From the NCBI GenBank assembly GCA_964575345.1, contig CAZNQD010000001.1:116186-180185 (forward strand): DNA of 64,000 nucleotides, in the 5' to 3' direction. The stretch comes from UBA1402 sp964575345 (GTDB lineage: Bacteria > Bacteroidota > Bacteroidia > Bacteroidales > UBA1402). Below are positions 7,986 through 16,024 of this stretch, piece by piece; position 1 is the stretch's first letter, and the number at the start of each line of letters is the position of its first letter. Position numbers and translations under genes: made by a program. The notes below the pieces were generated by a model. That model saw nothing but the letters and a program-made list of their open reading frames with translations, was not told the DNA's origin and ran no database searches.

Positions 7986-9710
7986 ATGAAGTTACGTCCC
8001 ATAATTGCCTTGTGTGCCTGCCTGATTTTTATTACTCTGGCTGCTGAGGCTCAGGAAAATAGTATTCCGGTAATTAAATTGTTTGACAAAGAGTATTATA
8101 AATACGAGGTGCAAGCTTCTGAAACCTTGTATAGTTTGAGCCGACGCTTCCATGTCAGCCAGGAAGAAATTATAGCCATGAACCCTTTTTTGGTCGAAGG
8201 GCTCAAAACCGGACAAATCCTGATCATTCCTTTAAGAGCTTTAAAACAGGGCAATGAAGAGCTTCCGGGGAAAAAACCAACTAATTTGTCTGAGAAATCT
8301 CAGGAAATGATAACAGATAATTCTTCCGAAAACAGCTCTCACAATCCCCTCAGGACAAACGAAGATTCTTTATCGGCAACAGCTTCAGGCCCTTCGGTGC
8401 TATGCGAAAAATGGGAATACAAGTATTATACCGTAGAGAAATGGAGAGAGGATCTATATGATATTGCCAGGCGTTTCGGTATGGATGTCGATGAAATCAG
8501 ACTTCATAATCCGAATGTACCCGACAGGCTGCCAAGAGGCTCCTTGCTCATGATACCGGTCAAGAAGCTTGAAGTCATTTCCGAAAGCGACACAGAGGAA
8601 AAGGAATTTTCCGACGACCTCCGGCCAAAAATTTTTCGCAAGCCCTCTATTGCCCTGCTTTTGCCCTTCATGCTGGACGATACAACCGAAAACTCCACAG
8701 AACGCTATGTGGAGTTTTACGAAGGCATACTCCTGGCGGCAGACAGCCTGAAACAACTCAATTTTTCCCTTGATCTGTCTGTTTTCGATACAGGCAATAC
8801 GGTGGAATCGCTCAGGAGGGTGTTAACTTCCGGTTGGCTGGACAGAGCCAATTACGTCATTGCCGCAGTCAATAACGAGCAAATGATGTTTTTGTCCGAT
8901 TGGTCTGTCCGCGAGAAGAAATACCTTATACTACCTTTCAGCTCCCGGATTCCCGAAACCGGGTTCAATCCCTATATTTATCAGGTAAATCCTCCTCAAT
9001 CGTTGAATCACCAGGCTCTGATGGAGCTGGATACCTCGTACTATGCCCGCAAAAACATTTTATTTATTCGTAGCGCGAATGAATCATCTGACGAACGTCG
9101 CGAGTTGTTTGACACTTTCAGAATCAATTTAAAACACTATGGGATTCCCTACCTGGAATTGACAGATAAAGAACTGCCTGCCTACATAGCTTACAGTTTT
9201 CCCGATACTATTGCCCGCCATTTAAGCCTGGACAAAGAAAACCTGATTATTCCTGCTCCTTTTCCCATGACCGAAAGCAACCGGGTAATTACATTGATAG
9301 GCTCTGCGGCCAACATAAAGTCTAAAGCCCGTATTACCCTGCTGGGTTATCCGGAATGGCTGGCCCTGAGCAAAAACAACCTGCCTCAGTTGTATCAGTT
9401 GAATACACATGTTTATAGTAACTATTACGCTGATTTTCAAGACGAAATGCTTAAAGAATTCCAAAAGCGCTATGCTTATGAATTTGGCAAGGATCTTTTA
9501 AATACTTTTCCCCGCTATGCCTTGATGGGTTATGATATAATGATGTATTTTGTGCCCAAAATCTCGGGATCCGACTGGGAAACCGAAAGTTTACAACATG
9601 GGTTTGATTTTGTACAGACCGGAGAAAAAAGCGGAAAATACAACCGGCATTTGTTTATCATTCAGTTTACTCCTCAGCGCAAAATAATCTCAAGAACGTT
9701 ACCCCGCTAA
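7986..9710 (+). CDS. LysM-domain protein with periplasmic-binding-protein-like region
   Basis: A 574-residue exported protein. The signal peptide ends near residue 22 (ITLAAEAQ). Two LysM modules follow: residues ~39-82 (YEVQASETLYSLSRRF...MNPFL...GQILIIPL) and ~147-192 (YYTVEKWREDLYDIARRFG...HNPNV...GSLLMIPV). They are joined by a Ser/Thr/Asn-rich linker. From about 217 the chain begins IALLLPFMLDD...FYEGILLAADSL, which resembles the type 1 periplasmic-binding fold of amino-acid receptors. The likely role is a peptidoglycan-anchored periplasmic sensor or binding protein; no ligand can be assigned. The stop is directly followed by the ATG of a barrel gene, so the two probably work together. 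Confidence 0.8.
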   Translation: MKLRPIIALCACLIFITLAAEAQENSIPVIKLFDKEYYKYEVQASETLYSLSRRFHVSQEEIIAMNPFLVEGLKTGQILIIPLRALKQGNEELPGKKPTNLSEKSQEMITDNSSENSSHNPLRTNEDSLSATASGPSVLCEKWEYKYYTVEKWREDLYDIARRFGMDVDEIRLHNPNVPDRLPRGSLLMIPVKKLEVISESDTEEKEFSDDLRPKIFRKPSIALLLPFMLDDTTENSTERYVEFYEGILLAADSLKQLNFSLDLSVFDTGNTVESLRRVLTSGWLDRANYVIAAVNNEQMMFLSDWSVREKKYLILPFSSRIPETGFNPYIYQVNPPQSLNHQALMELDTSYYARKNILFIRSANESSDERRELFDTFRINLKHYGIPYLELTDKELPAYIAYSFPDTIARHLSLDKENLIIPAPFPMTESNRVITLIGSAANIKSKARITLLGYPEWLALSKNNLPQLYQLNTHVYSNYYADFQDEMLKEFQKRYAYEFGKDLLNTFPRYALMGYDIMMYFVPKISGSDWETESLQHGFDFVQTGEKSGKYNRHLFIIQFTPQRKIISRTLPR

Positions 9711-10367
9711 ATGAAACGAATCAGTTTTTTTTGCAGCTTCTGTATTTTACTGCCGGTTTTGTGTCATAACCTTAGAGCACAAAATAACCAATTCAGCCCC
9801 GAATTCTATTTGGGCGCTACAGCCGGTGCCACTATGTCCAGCATCACCCTGGTTCCCCAATACGTAGACAAAACCTATCATTTTGCTGCCAACGCCGGCC
9901 TGAGCCTGCGTTATGTCAATGAAAAACACTTTGGAATTCAAGCCGAATTGAATTATTTTCAAAGCGGCTGGAAAGATGATTTTGGTTATGGTTCAACCAA
10001 CACCTACCGCAGAGAAATGGCTTTTCTGGAATTGCCTTTTTTGATGCATGCCCGCATTGGCACCAAAGCACTGAATTTTTACCTGAATCTGGGTCCGAAG
10101 TTCAGCATCTTTCTGTCCGAAAAGGAATACCTGGACAGCGATATAAGCTACGACTACCACGGCAAAGCCCTGGAGCAGCCTTTTCAATGGGGAGTCTTGG
10201 GAGGAGTTGGTTTAGATGTTAAGCTAAAACGACAAAGTATTGGTCTGGAAGGCCGCTATTACTACGGTTTATCCGATATTTTTGCCAATGCTGTGACGGA
10301 CGATTTTGTCACTTCCGGCCTACAGCAGATTTCTTTAAATCTGATTTACTATTTCCGCTTACGCTGA
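9711..10367 (+). CDS. Outer membrane beta-barrel protein, PorT-like family
   Basis: A 218-residue protein with a signal peptide (MKRISFFCSFCILLPVL...NLRAQ) and then an eight-strand-type barrel pattern. Alternating aromatic strands such as FYLGATAGATMSSI, FGIQAELNYFQSGW, ALNFYLNLGPKFSIF and LEGRYYYGLSDIF are typical of the OMP_b-brl_2/PorT family. The chain ends ISLNLIYYFRLR, a normal barrel C-terminus. It begins at the base after the upstream stop, with no spacer, so it is surely cotranscribed with the LysM protein. The role is unknown; PorT proper is a T9SS component, but this one cannot be assigned to it on sequence alone. Confidence 0.75.
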   Translation: MKRISFFCSFCILLPVLCHNLRAQNNQFSPEFYLGATAGATMSSITLVPQYVDKTYHFAANAGLSLRYVNEKHFGIQAELNYFQSGWKDDFGYGSTNTYRREMAFLELPFLMHARIGTKALNFYLNLGPKFSIFLSEKEYLDSDISYDYHGKALEQPFQWGVLGGVGLDVKLKRQSIGLEGRYYYGLSDIFANAVTDDFVTSGLQQISLNLIYYFRLR

Positions 10368-10829
10368 TTACCTGAGGCGATGGTAACTTTGCACCAGAGC
10401 TTCGTCCTTGTTTATGGCCCGCAGTGCCATGAAATTCAAAATCAATGCTATCAATGGCAAAGCTAAACCAAAGTTTAGCCCGGGGCTTGCATCCAGGCTT
10501 TTACGGACATAAATAAAAAAAATCAGGAATACCAGATAAAAGCCAATCAGCAGAATGATGTTAAATACGCAAAAGCGGCTCTGTAAGGGCCTGTTCTTGA
10601 AAAAAAACAGGCATACGAAACTAAGGGCAGCAGCTATTATCAGCAGAGCGCCAAGAGCCCAAAAAGAATAAGACTGTGCCCCGTTGCCCAGAATGTGTTC
10701 AACTTTAAAGGCCTTTAATTGAGACAAATCCCCTTCCTGCCCGAAGAAACTGATCCAGGGCACAAAAAGGGCAAGCGTCAACAAGAGGCCTGCCACAAAG
10801 AGATACAAGCTTTGAATACGCTGAATCAT
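10368..10829 (-). CDS. DUF4293 family membrane protein
   Basis: A 153-residue protein with four predicted membrane helices, starting MIQRIQSLYLFVAGLLLTL, the recognisable start of the Bacteroidetes DUF4293 family. Function unknown. Its ATG overlaps the rpoZ stop by four bases, placing it third in a bamD-rpoZ-DUF4293 operon, a neighbourhood seen in many Bacteroidota. The stop abuts the stop of the convergent barrel gene with no spacer and no terminator hairpin was found there. Confidence 0.85.
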   Translation of the reverse strand: MIQRIQSLYLFVAGLLLTLALFVPWISFFGQEGDLSQLKAFKVEHILGNGAQSYSFWALGALLIIAAALSFVCLFFFKNRPLQSRFCVFNIILLIGFYLVFLIFFIYVRKSLDASPGLNFGLALPLIALILNFMALRAINKDEALVQSYHRLR

Positions 10830-11164
10830 GCTTTACTTTTTGATTTTTCCCTGAGGGGATTCCGGAAATAGATTTTATCTTCCAGAAATTCCTGAGTGGC
10901 AATCAAAGTAGGCTTGGGTAATTTTTCGTAAAAACGGGAGATCTCAATTTGCTCCCTGTTTTCCGATACTTCTTCCTGATTGTCGGGATAGGTGGCAAAT
11001 TCCTGCAATTTGCTTTTGAGTTCCTCTTTCATTTCCGTGCTGATCTGGTTGGCTCTTTTGGCAATTACGACAACACTTTCGTAAATATTGCCATCTTCGC
11101 TGCACAGGGTGTTTAAATCACGGGTTTGTGTGCTGGTCGGTGCAACCGTCTTTTTGTAATCCAT
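10826..11164 (-). CDS. rpoZ: DNA-directed RNA polymerase subunit omega
   Basis: A 112-residue protein beginning MDYKKTVAPTSTQTRDL and containing GNIYESVVVIAKRANQIS, the core omega/Rpb6 motif in its Bacteroidetes form. The C-terminal tail (FLEDKIYFRNPLREK) is also typical of this lineage. Omega helps assemble core RNA polymerase. The gene follows bamD by 13 bases and overlaps DUF4293 by four. Confidence 0.88.
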   Translation of the reverse strand: MDYKKTVAPTSTQTRDLNTLCSEDGNIYESVVVIAKRANQISTEMKEELKSKLQEFATYPDNQEEVSENREQIEISRFYEKLPKPTLIATQEFLEDKIYFRNPLREKSKSKA

Positions 11165-11177
11165 ACTATTTTACTTT

Positions 11178-11978
11178 TTACTTTATATATTTTTTTGCTG
11201 TTTCAAACAATTGTTCTGCCTCTTTTTGATAACCGCTTTGCGGAAATTCATTTATAAAGCTGTAATACTCATCAACAACCTGACGAAAACGTTCTTCTTT
11301 GAGGTAGTCGTAACTGTTTTGAGCGAAGGCATAACGTGATTTTAAAATCAGAAAGGCCAGGTCTACTCTGTAACGGGAGCTTGGGAAATCCTGCAAAGCC
11401 AGGATGGACGTTACAATACAGGATTCGTAATTATTCCCCATGTAGTTGCCCAGGTCGTAATAGAGCTGACAGTTTAAGAGGGCTTTGTAGGCCAGTTTTT
11501 CCATCAGGTCGTTCAACATGATTTCTACTTCGGCCCTGCGGTCGCTTTGAGGATAGTATTCCAGAAACACATTCAGTTCATCCATAGCCTGTATGGTTCC
11601 TTCCTGCGAGAGCCTGGAATCAGGAGCGTTCAAATAAGCAGCTTTGCCCGACATAAAACGGCAGTCTTCCACAAAAGTGCCGTTGGGAAAAGTTTTGTAA
11701 TAAAGCTGGTATTCGTGGGAGGCCGAAAAAAAATCTTTGCTTTGGAAGTAGGAATTGCCCAGCATGTACAAGGCTTGTTCGGCTCTTTCGGTCCCCTTGT
11801 AAATGGTTTTGAGTTCATCCATCAACTCGATTACTTTTGTATACTTCCCCTGCTCATAATATTCGTTGGCCTTTTGCCACTTGGCTTCGTAATCCTGGCT
11901 CTTGAGGAGCTTCTGATATTCGCTGCAAGAGGCGAGGCTTAATATAATCAAGAGAATTAAAGGAAATCTTGTTTTCAT
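11178..11978 (-). CDS. bamD: Outer membrane protein assembly factor BamD
   Basis: A 266-residue lipoprotein of the BAM complex that folds outer-membrane barrels. The lipobox LSLASC lies about 17 residues after the ATG at 11978, followed by SEYQKLLKSQDYEAKWQKANEYYEQGKYTKVIELMDEL, a TPR. Further TPR-like repeats run to the end (about five units). An upstream in-frame start at 12035 would put 19 extra residues before the signal peptide and lies upstream of the promoter element at 12013-12020, so 11978 is preferred. First gene of the bamD-rpoZ-DUF4293 operon. Confidence 0.92.
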   Translation of the reverse strand: MKTRFPLILLIILSLASCSEYQKLLKSQDYEAKWQKANEYYEQGKYTKVIELMDELKTIYKGTERAEQALYMLGNSYFQSKDFFSASHEYQLYYKTFPNGTFVEDCRFMSGKAAYLNAPDSRLSQEGTIQAMDELNVFLEYYPQSDRRAEVEIMLNDLMEKLAYKALLNCQLYYDLGNYMGNNYESCIVTSILALQDFPSSRYRVDLAFLILKSRYAFAQNSYDYLKEERFRQVVDEYYSFINEFPQSGYQKEAEQLFETAKKYIK

Positions 11979-12012
11979 TCTATAGTTGAGACCTTCTACT
12001 GAAAAAAGCCTG

Positions 12013-12020
12013 CAAATATA
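12013..12020 (-). promoter_or_regulatory. -7 promoter element for bamD operon
   Basis: TATATTTG on the minus strand, with a TTTT box 19 bases further upstream. It lies 35 bases before the chosen bamD ATG. Confidence 0.5.
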
Positions 12021-12058
12021 CTCAGTATTCTTCAATTATAAAAATGCAAGCCTCTTTT

Positions 12059-12496
12059 TTACTTTTCTTTAAATGCGTAAAAATCATCGGCTTTAATCAG
12101 ATCGTAGTGATTCTCTTGCAAGAGCCTGATGCATTCCTGAATTTTATCGGGCCGGATAATTACCTGTGCAAATTCGTTGACGGCAAAGGCGTACATGTAT
12201 TCCACCGAAATTCCGCCGGCTGACAGGAGCTGCAGGGTTTTGTTCAAAGCTCCAGGAGTATTCGGGCATTGCAGGCAGATGACATCGGTCAGCGATACGG
12301 CTATGCCTTTTTGGGCCAGAATCTGCCTGGCTTTGTCGGGATCAGACACTATAACCCGCATAATACCGAAATCGGAGCTTTCGGCTATGGTGAAAGCCGA
12401 TAAATTTATACCGGCATCGCCCAGTAAATCAGTTACCTCGGTAAGGCGACCGGTTTTGTTTTCCAAAAAAATGGATAGTTGCTTAATTAACATCAT
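12059..12496 (-). CDS. Tandem ACT-domain protein
   Basis: A 145-residue protein made of two ACT domains (about 1-68 and 71-141), with the strand-helix pattern IKQLSIFLENKTGRLTEVTDLLGDAGINLSAF repeated as ...CPNTPGALNKTLQLLSAGGISVEYMYAF. ACT domains bind amino acids and regulate enzymes. The gene starts 12 bases after the phenylacetate-CoA ligase stop, and this pair is common in anaerobes. That suggests the ACT protein senses an aromatic amino acid and modulates the ligase; this is inference. Two adjacent ATGs are possible (12496, 12493). Confidence 0.85.
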   Translation of the reverse strand: MMLIKQLSIFLENKTGRLTEVTDLLGDAGINLSAFTIAESSDFGIMRVIVSDPDKARQILAQKGIAVSLTDVICLQCPNTPGALNKTLQLLSAGGISVEYMYAFAVNEFAQVIIRPDKIQECIRLLQENHYDLIKADDFYAFKEK

Positions 12497-12508
12497 AGTT
12501 GTAGCTTA

Positions 12509-13813
12509 TTACTGGTTATACATATTGCGCTTATCGGTCACTCGCCTGGCTTTTCCGGTAGAACGTTCTATGGAGCGTGGTTCGACCAGTTTGATTTCGG
12601 CCGAGATACCCAGGACGCTTTGTACGCGGTGAGCAATCCTTTTTTTGAGATCCAGCATCTGACTTAAATGGTCGCTGAAAAATTCTGGACGGACTTCCAC
12701 GTGAATTTCGAAGACATCGGTGTTGTTAATACGGTCTACAAAAAGATGATAATGGGGAGCTGCTTCCGAAAATTCCAATAAAACGCTTTCCACCTGCGAG
12801 GGAAAGACATTGACACCGCGGATAATCAACATATCGTCGCTGCGTCCGCGAATTTTGTCCATACGTACCAGGGTTCTTCCGCAGGAACACTTATCGTAAT
12901 TCAGGCTGGTCAGGTCTTTGGTCCGATAACGCAGGATGGGCATGCCTTCTTTGGTTATGGTTGTGATGACCAACTCTCCCACTTCGCCTGCAGGAAGCGG
13001 TTGCAGGGTGTCAGGATCAACTATTTCGGGAATAAAATGATCTTCGTTGAAGTGCAGCCCGTTTTGTTCACTGCAATTGTAGGCCACTCCGGGCCCGATG
13101 ATCTCGGTCAGTCCAAAAATATCGAAGGCCTTGATGGATAATTTATTTTCAATTTCTTTGCGCATTCCGTCCGTCCAGGGTTCTGCGCCAAAAAATCCGG
13201 CTTTTAGTTTCAATTTGTTTTCTACCCCCATTTTGTTGATCATCTCCGTCAGGTATAAAGCATATGAGGGGGTGCAACACAAAGCGGTGGTCCCAAAATC
13301 GGTCATAAGCTGAATTTGTTTTTCGGTGTTACCCGATGAAATGGGAATCACCGAGGCTCCAATGCGTTCAGCTCCGGCGTGAGCTCCCAGTCCTCCCGTG
13401 AATAAGCCGTAACCGTAGGCAATCTGAAAAATATCGCTCCGGTCGCAATTCCCGGCCGAAAAGGTTCTGGCCATTACTTCGGACCAGATGTTCAGGTCTT
13501 TGCGCGTATATCCTCCGACTATGGGTTTACCTGTTGTGCCCGAAGAGGCATGCAACCTGACAATCTCGGACATGGGCGAGGAAAACAAGCCGAAAGGATA
13601 TTGATCTCTTAAATCGTTTTTAACTGTAAAGGGTAATTTTACCAGATCTTCGACCGATTCAATATCCTCGGGAGTAATACCGAGCTCCTGCATTTTGTTC
13701 CTGTAAAAAGGGGAATTGCAATAAACCCGTTCAACGGTGTTGTGTAAACGTTTGCCCTGGAGCTCCAGCATTTCGCCGCGGCTCAGGCATTCATAAGTTT
13801 CGTTCCAAATCAT
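12509..13813 (-). CDS. paaK: Phenylacetate-CoA ligase
   Basis: A 434-residue adenylate-forming enzyme that activates phenylacetate (or an arylacetate) to its CoA thioester. Motifs are the AMP-binding loop HASSGTTGKPIVGGYT, AYGYGLFTGGLGAHAG, FGLTEIIGPGVAYNC and the C-terminal hinge region KIRGRSDDMLIIRGVNVFPSQVE. Length is normal for PaaK. No phenylacetate-degradation genes and no indolepyruvate oxidoreductase genes are beside it, so it probably serves aryl-acid recycling from amino-acid fermentation rather than the aerobic Paa pathway. This is inferred from context. Confidence 0.92.
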   Translation of the reverse strand: MIWNETYECLSRGEMLELQGKRLHNTVERVYCNSPFYRNKMQELGITPEDIESVEDLVKLPFTVKNDLRDQYPFGLFSSPMSEIVRLHASSGTTGKPIVGGYTRKDLNIWSEVMARTFSAGNCDRSDIFQIAYGYGLFTGGLGAHAGAERIGASVIPISSGNTEKQIQLMTDFGTTALCCTPSYALYLTEMINKMGVENKLKLKAGFFGAEPWTDGMRKEIENKLSIKAFDIFGLTEIIGPGVAYNCSEQNGLHFNEDHFIPEIVDPDTLQPLPAGEVGELVITTITKEGMPILRYRTKDLTSLNYDKCSCGRTLVRMDKIRGRSDDMLIIRGVNVFPSQVESVLLEFSEAAPHYHLFVDRINNTDVFEIHVEVRPEFFSDHLSQMLDLKKRIAHRVQSVLGISAEIKLVEPRSIERSTGKARRVTDKRNMYNQ

Positions 13814-13984
13814 ATTGAAAAAATAAAGGAAAGAGGCTATTCCTGTAAAAAATATGTAATTTTATTCAATACCGGCCAGGAGTCAGTCTTTTGGCCAATA
13901 ATCTTGCGAAGGAACAATTTTTTTTTGTATTCTGAAAATAATAGAGTCTGCACTGAAGGATTTCGCAAAGCTTTTAAAAATGTC

Positions 13985-13992
13985 TACTTTTG
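13985..13992 (+). promoter_or_regulatory. -7 promoter element for uvrB
   Basis: TACTTTTG fits TAnnTTTG; a weak TTTC lies 20 bases upstream. It sits 19 bases before the ATG at 14012, which supports that start over an in-frame one at 13904. Confidence 0.5.
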
Positions 13993-14011
13993 CAGATTAT
14001 TTTCTGCTCTC

Positions 14012-16024
14012 ATGTTTAAACTTGTTTCAGCTTATCAACCCACCGGAGACCAGCCCGAAGCCATACAATTACTTTCAGAAGGCATTCAGCAGGGACTTTC
14101 TCACCAAACACTGCTTGGAGTGACGGGATCGGGTAAAACTTTTACAGTGGCCAATGTGGTGAAGCAAGTGCAACGTCCTACCCTGGTGTTAAGCCACAAC
14201 AAAACACTGGCCGCTCAATTGTACGGTGAATTCAAAAGCTTTTTCCCTGAAAATGCGGTTGAATACTTTGTGTCTTACTACGATTACTACCAACCCGAAG
14301 CCTATTTGCCTCACAGCGATACTTACATAGAAAAGGACCTGGCCATTAACGATGAAATTGAGAAACTGAGGTTGTCGGCCACTTCTTCCTTGTTATCGGG
14401 CCGTAGGGATGTATTGGTGGTTTCCTCGGTGTCCTGCTTGTTTGGCATGGGCAACCCCATAGATTTCCATAACAACATCCAACGTGTTCAAAAAGGTCAG
14501 TCACTGAGCCGCAATGTTTTTTTGCGCAGTCTGGTCGACAGTCTTTATTCAAGAAATGATGTAGGCCCCGGACGCGGCAATTTCCGGGTGAAAGGCGATA
14601 ATGTAGACATTTTTCTGGCATATTCCGATATGGTGATCCGGGTCAGTTTTTGGGGAGAAGAAATCGAAGCCATAGAGCAAATCGACTACCTGACAGGCAG
14701 GAGACTGGCCGAATTTGATCGCTTCGATATCTATCCTGCCAATCTGTTTGTCACCACCAAAGAAAGGCAGGCTCAGGCCATAAGGCAGATAGAACTTGAT
14801 CTGGCGGCTCAGGTGGCCTTTTTCCAGTCCATCGACAAAGCATACGAAGCCAGGCGCCTGCAGGAAAGGGTTAGTTACGATATGGAGATGATCAGGGAGC
14901 TGGGGCATTGCTCGGGAATTGAGAATTATTCCAGGTATTTTGACGGCCGCGAGCCGGGAATGCGTCCCTTCTGCCTCCTGGATTTCTTTCCCGAAGATTT
15001 TTTAATGGTCATTGACGAGAGTCATGTAACGGTACCCCAAATCAGAGCAATGTGGGGAGGCGATCATGCCCGCAAACAAAATCTGGTTGAATACGGTTTC
15101 AGGCTTCCGGCCGCATTGGATAACCGGCCTCTGCGTTTCGATGAATTTGAAGCTATGACTTCTCAGGTTATTTACGTCAGTGCCACCCCGGCCGATTATG
15201 AGCTGGAGAAATCCGGCGGACTTATCGTAGAGCAACTGATTCGTCCCACAGGGCTGTTGGATCCTGTTATGGTAGTACGTCCCAGTAAGCATCAGGTGGA
15301 TGATTTAATGGAAGAAATCCGCCAGAGAGTGGAAAACAACGAACGAACTCTGGTGACAACACTCACCAAGCGAATGGCTGAAGAATTATCGGCTTACCTC
15401 AAGCGGCAGGGTGTACTTTGTGAATACATCCATTCCGACGTGGAAACCCTGGAAAGGGTAAACATTATGGACAAGCTGCGCAAAGGGCTTTTTGACGTAC
15501 TGATCGGGGTTAATTTATTACGCGAAGGTCTGGATTTACCCGAAGTATCTTTAGTAGCCATTCTGGATGCAGACAAGGAAGGATTCCTGCGCAATCACCG
15601 TTCTTTGACTCAGACAGCCGGCCGGGCTGCCCGTCACATTAACGGTAAAGTAATTTTATACGCAGATAAAATCACCGAAAGTATGCGGCTTACCCTGGAG
15701 GAAACCCAACGGCGAAGAAATAAACAAGAAGAATACAACAGACTCAACAACATCACGCCCACGGCTATCCGTAAAGACAATTATTCCGTGCTGGTCAACA
15801 GAGCAGCCGAGGATCAGAGCAAGACAAAAGCCTATATTGAACCGGAAGAAATTAATATTCTGACAGATCCTGTGATTCGCTACATGGGCCGTCCTCAATT
15901 GGAAAAGTTGATAGAAAACACCCGTAAATTAATGTACACAGCCTCCGAAAAAATGGAATTTCTGGAGGCTGCGCAATACCGAGATGAGCTTTATCGGCTG
16001 GAGCAAAGGCTTAAAGAGTTCTAA
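14012..16024 (+). CDS. uvrB: Excinuclease ABC subunit B
   Basis: A 670-residue DNA helicase-like subunit that verifies lesions and positions UvrC. Visible are the N-terminal YQPTGDQPEAI, Walker A GVTGSGKTF, the beta-hairpin region YYDYYQPEAYLP, the DEAD-like DESHV, helicase motif YVSATPADYE, and LLREGLDLPEV with QTAGRAARH. The C-terminal UVR domain that binds UvrC is LENTRKLMYTASEKMEFLEAAQYRDEL in outline. An open frame begins 36 codons earlier (13904), but those residues are unlike UvrB and precede the promoter element. Its stop overlaps the convergent FadL-like gene. Confidence 0.97.
   Translation: MFKLVSAYQPTGDQPEAIQLLSEGIQQGLSHQTLLGVTGSGKTFTVANVVKQVQRPTLVLSHNKTLAAQLYGEFKSFFPENAVEYFVSYYDYYQPEAYLPHSDTYIEKDLAINDEIEKLRLSATSSLLSGRRDVLVVSSVSCLFGMGNPIDFHNNIQRVQKGQSLSRNVFLRSLVDSLYSRNDVGPGRGNFRVKGDNVDIFLAYSDMVIRVSFWGEEIEAIEQIDYLTGRRLAEFDRFDIYPANLFVTTKERQAQAIRQIELDLAAQVAFFQSIDKAYEARRLQERVSYDMEMIRELGHCSGIENYSRYFDGREPGMRPFCLLDFFPEDFLMVIDESHVTVPQIRAMWGGDHARKQNLVEYGFRLPAALDNRPLRFDEFEAMTSQVIYVSATPADYELEKSGGLIVEQLIRPTGLLDPVMVVRPSKHQVDDLMEEIRQRVENNERTLVTTLTKRMAEELSAYLKRQGVLCEYIHSDVETLERVNIMDKLRKGLFDVLIGVNLLREGLDLPEVSLVAILDADKEGFLRNHRSLTQTAGRAARHINGKVILYADKITESMRLTLEETQRRRNKQEEYNRLNNITPTAIRKDNYSVLVNRAAEDQSKTKAYIEPEEINILTDPVIRYMGRPQLEKLIENTRKLMYTASEKMEFLEAAQYRDELYRLEQRLKEF

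Noticed and set aside
13904..14011. N-terminal extension of uvrB
   Set aside because: The extra 36 codons do not resemble UvrB and lie upstream of the TACTTTTG promoter element.
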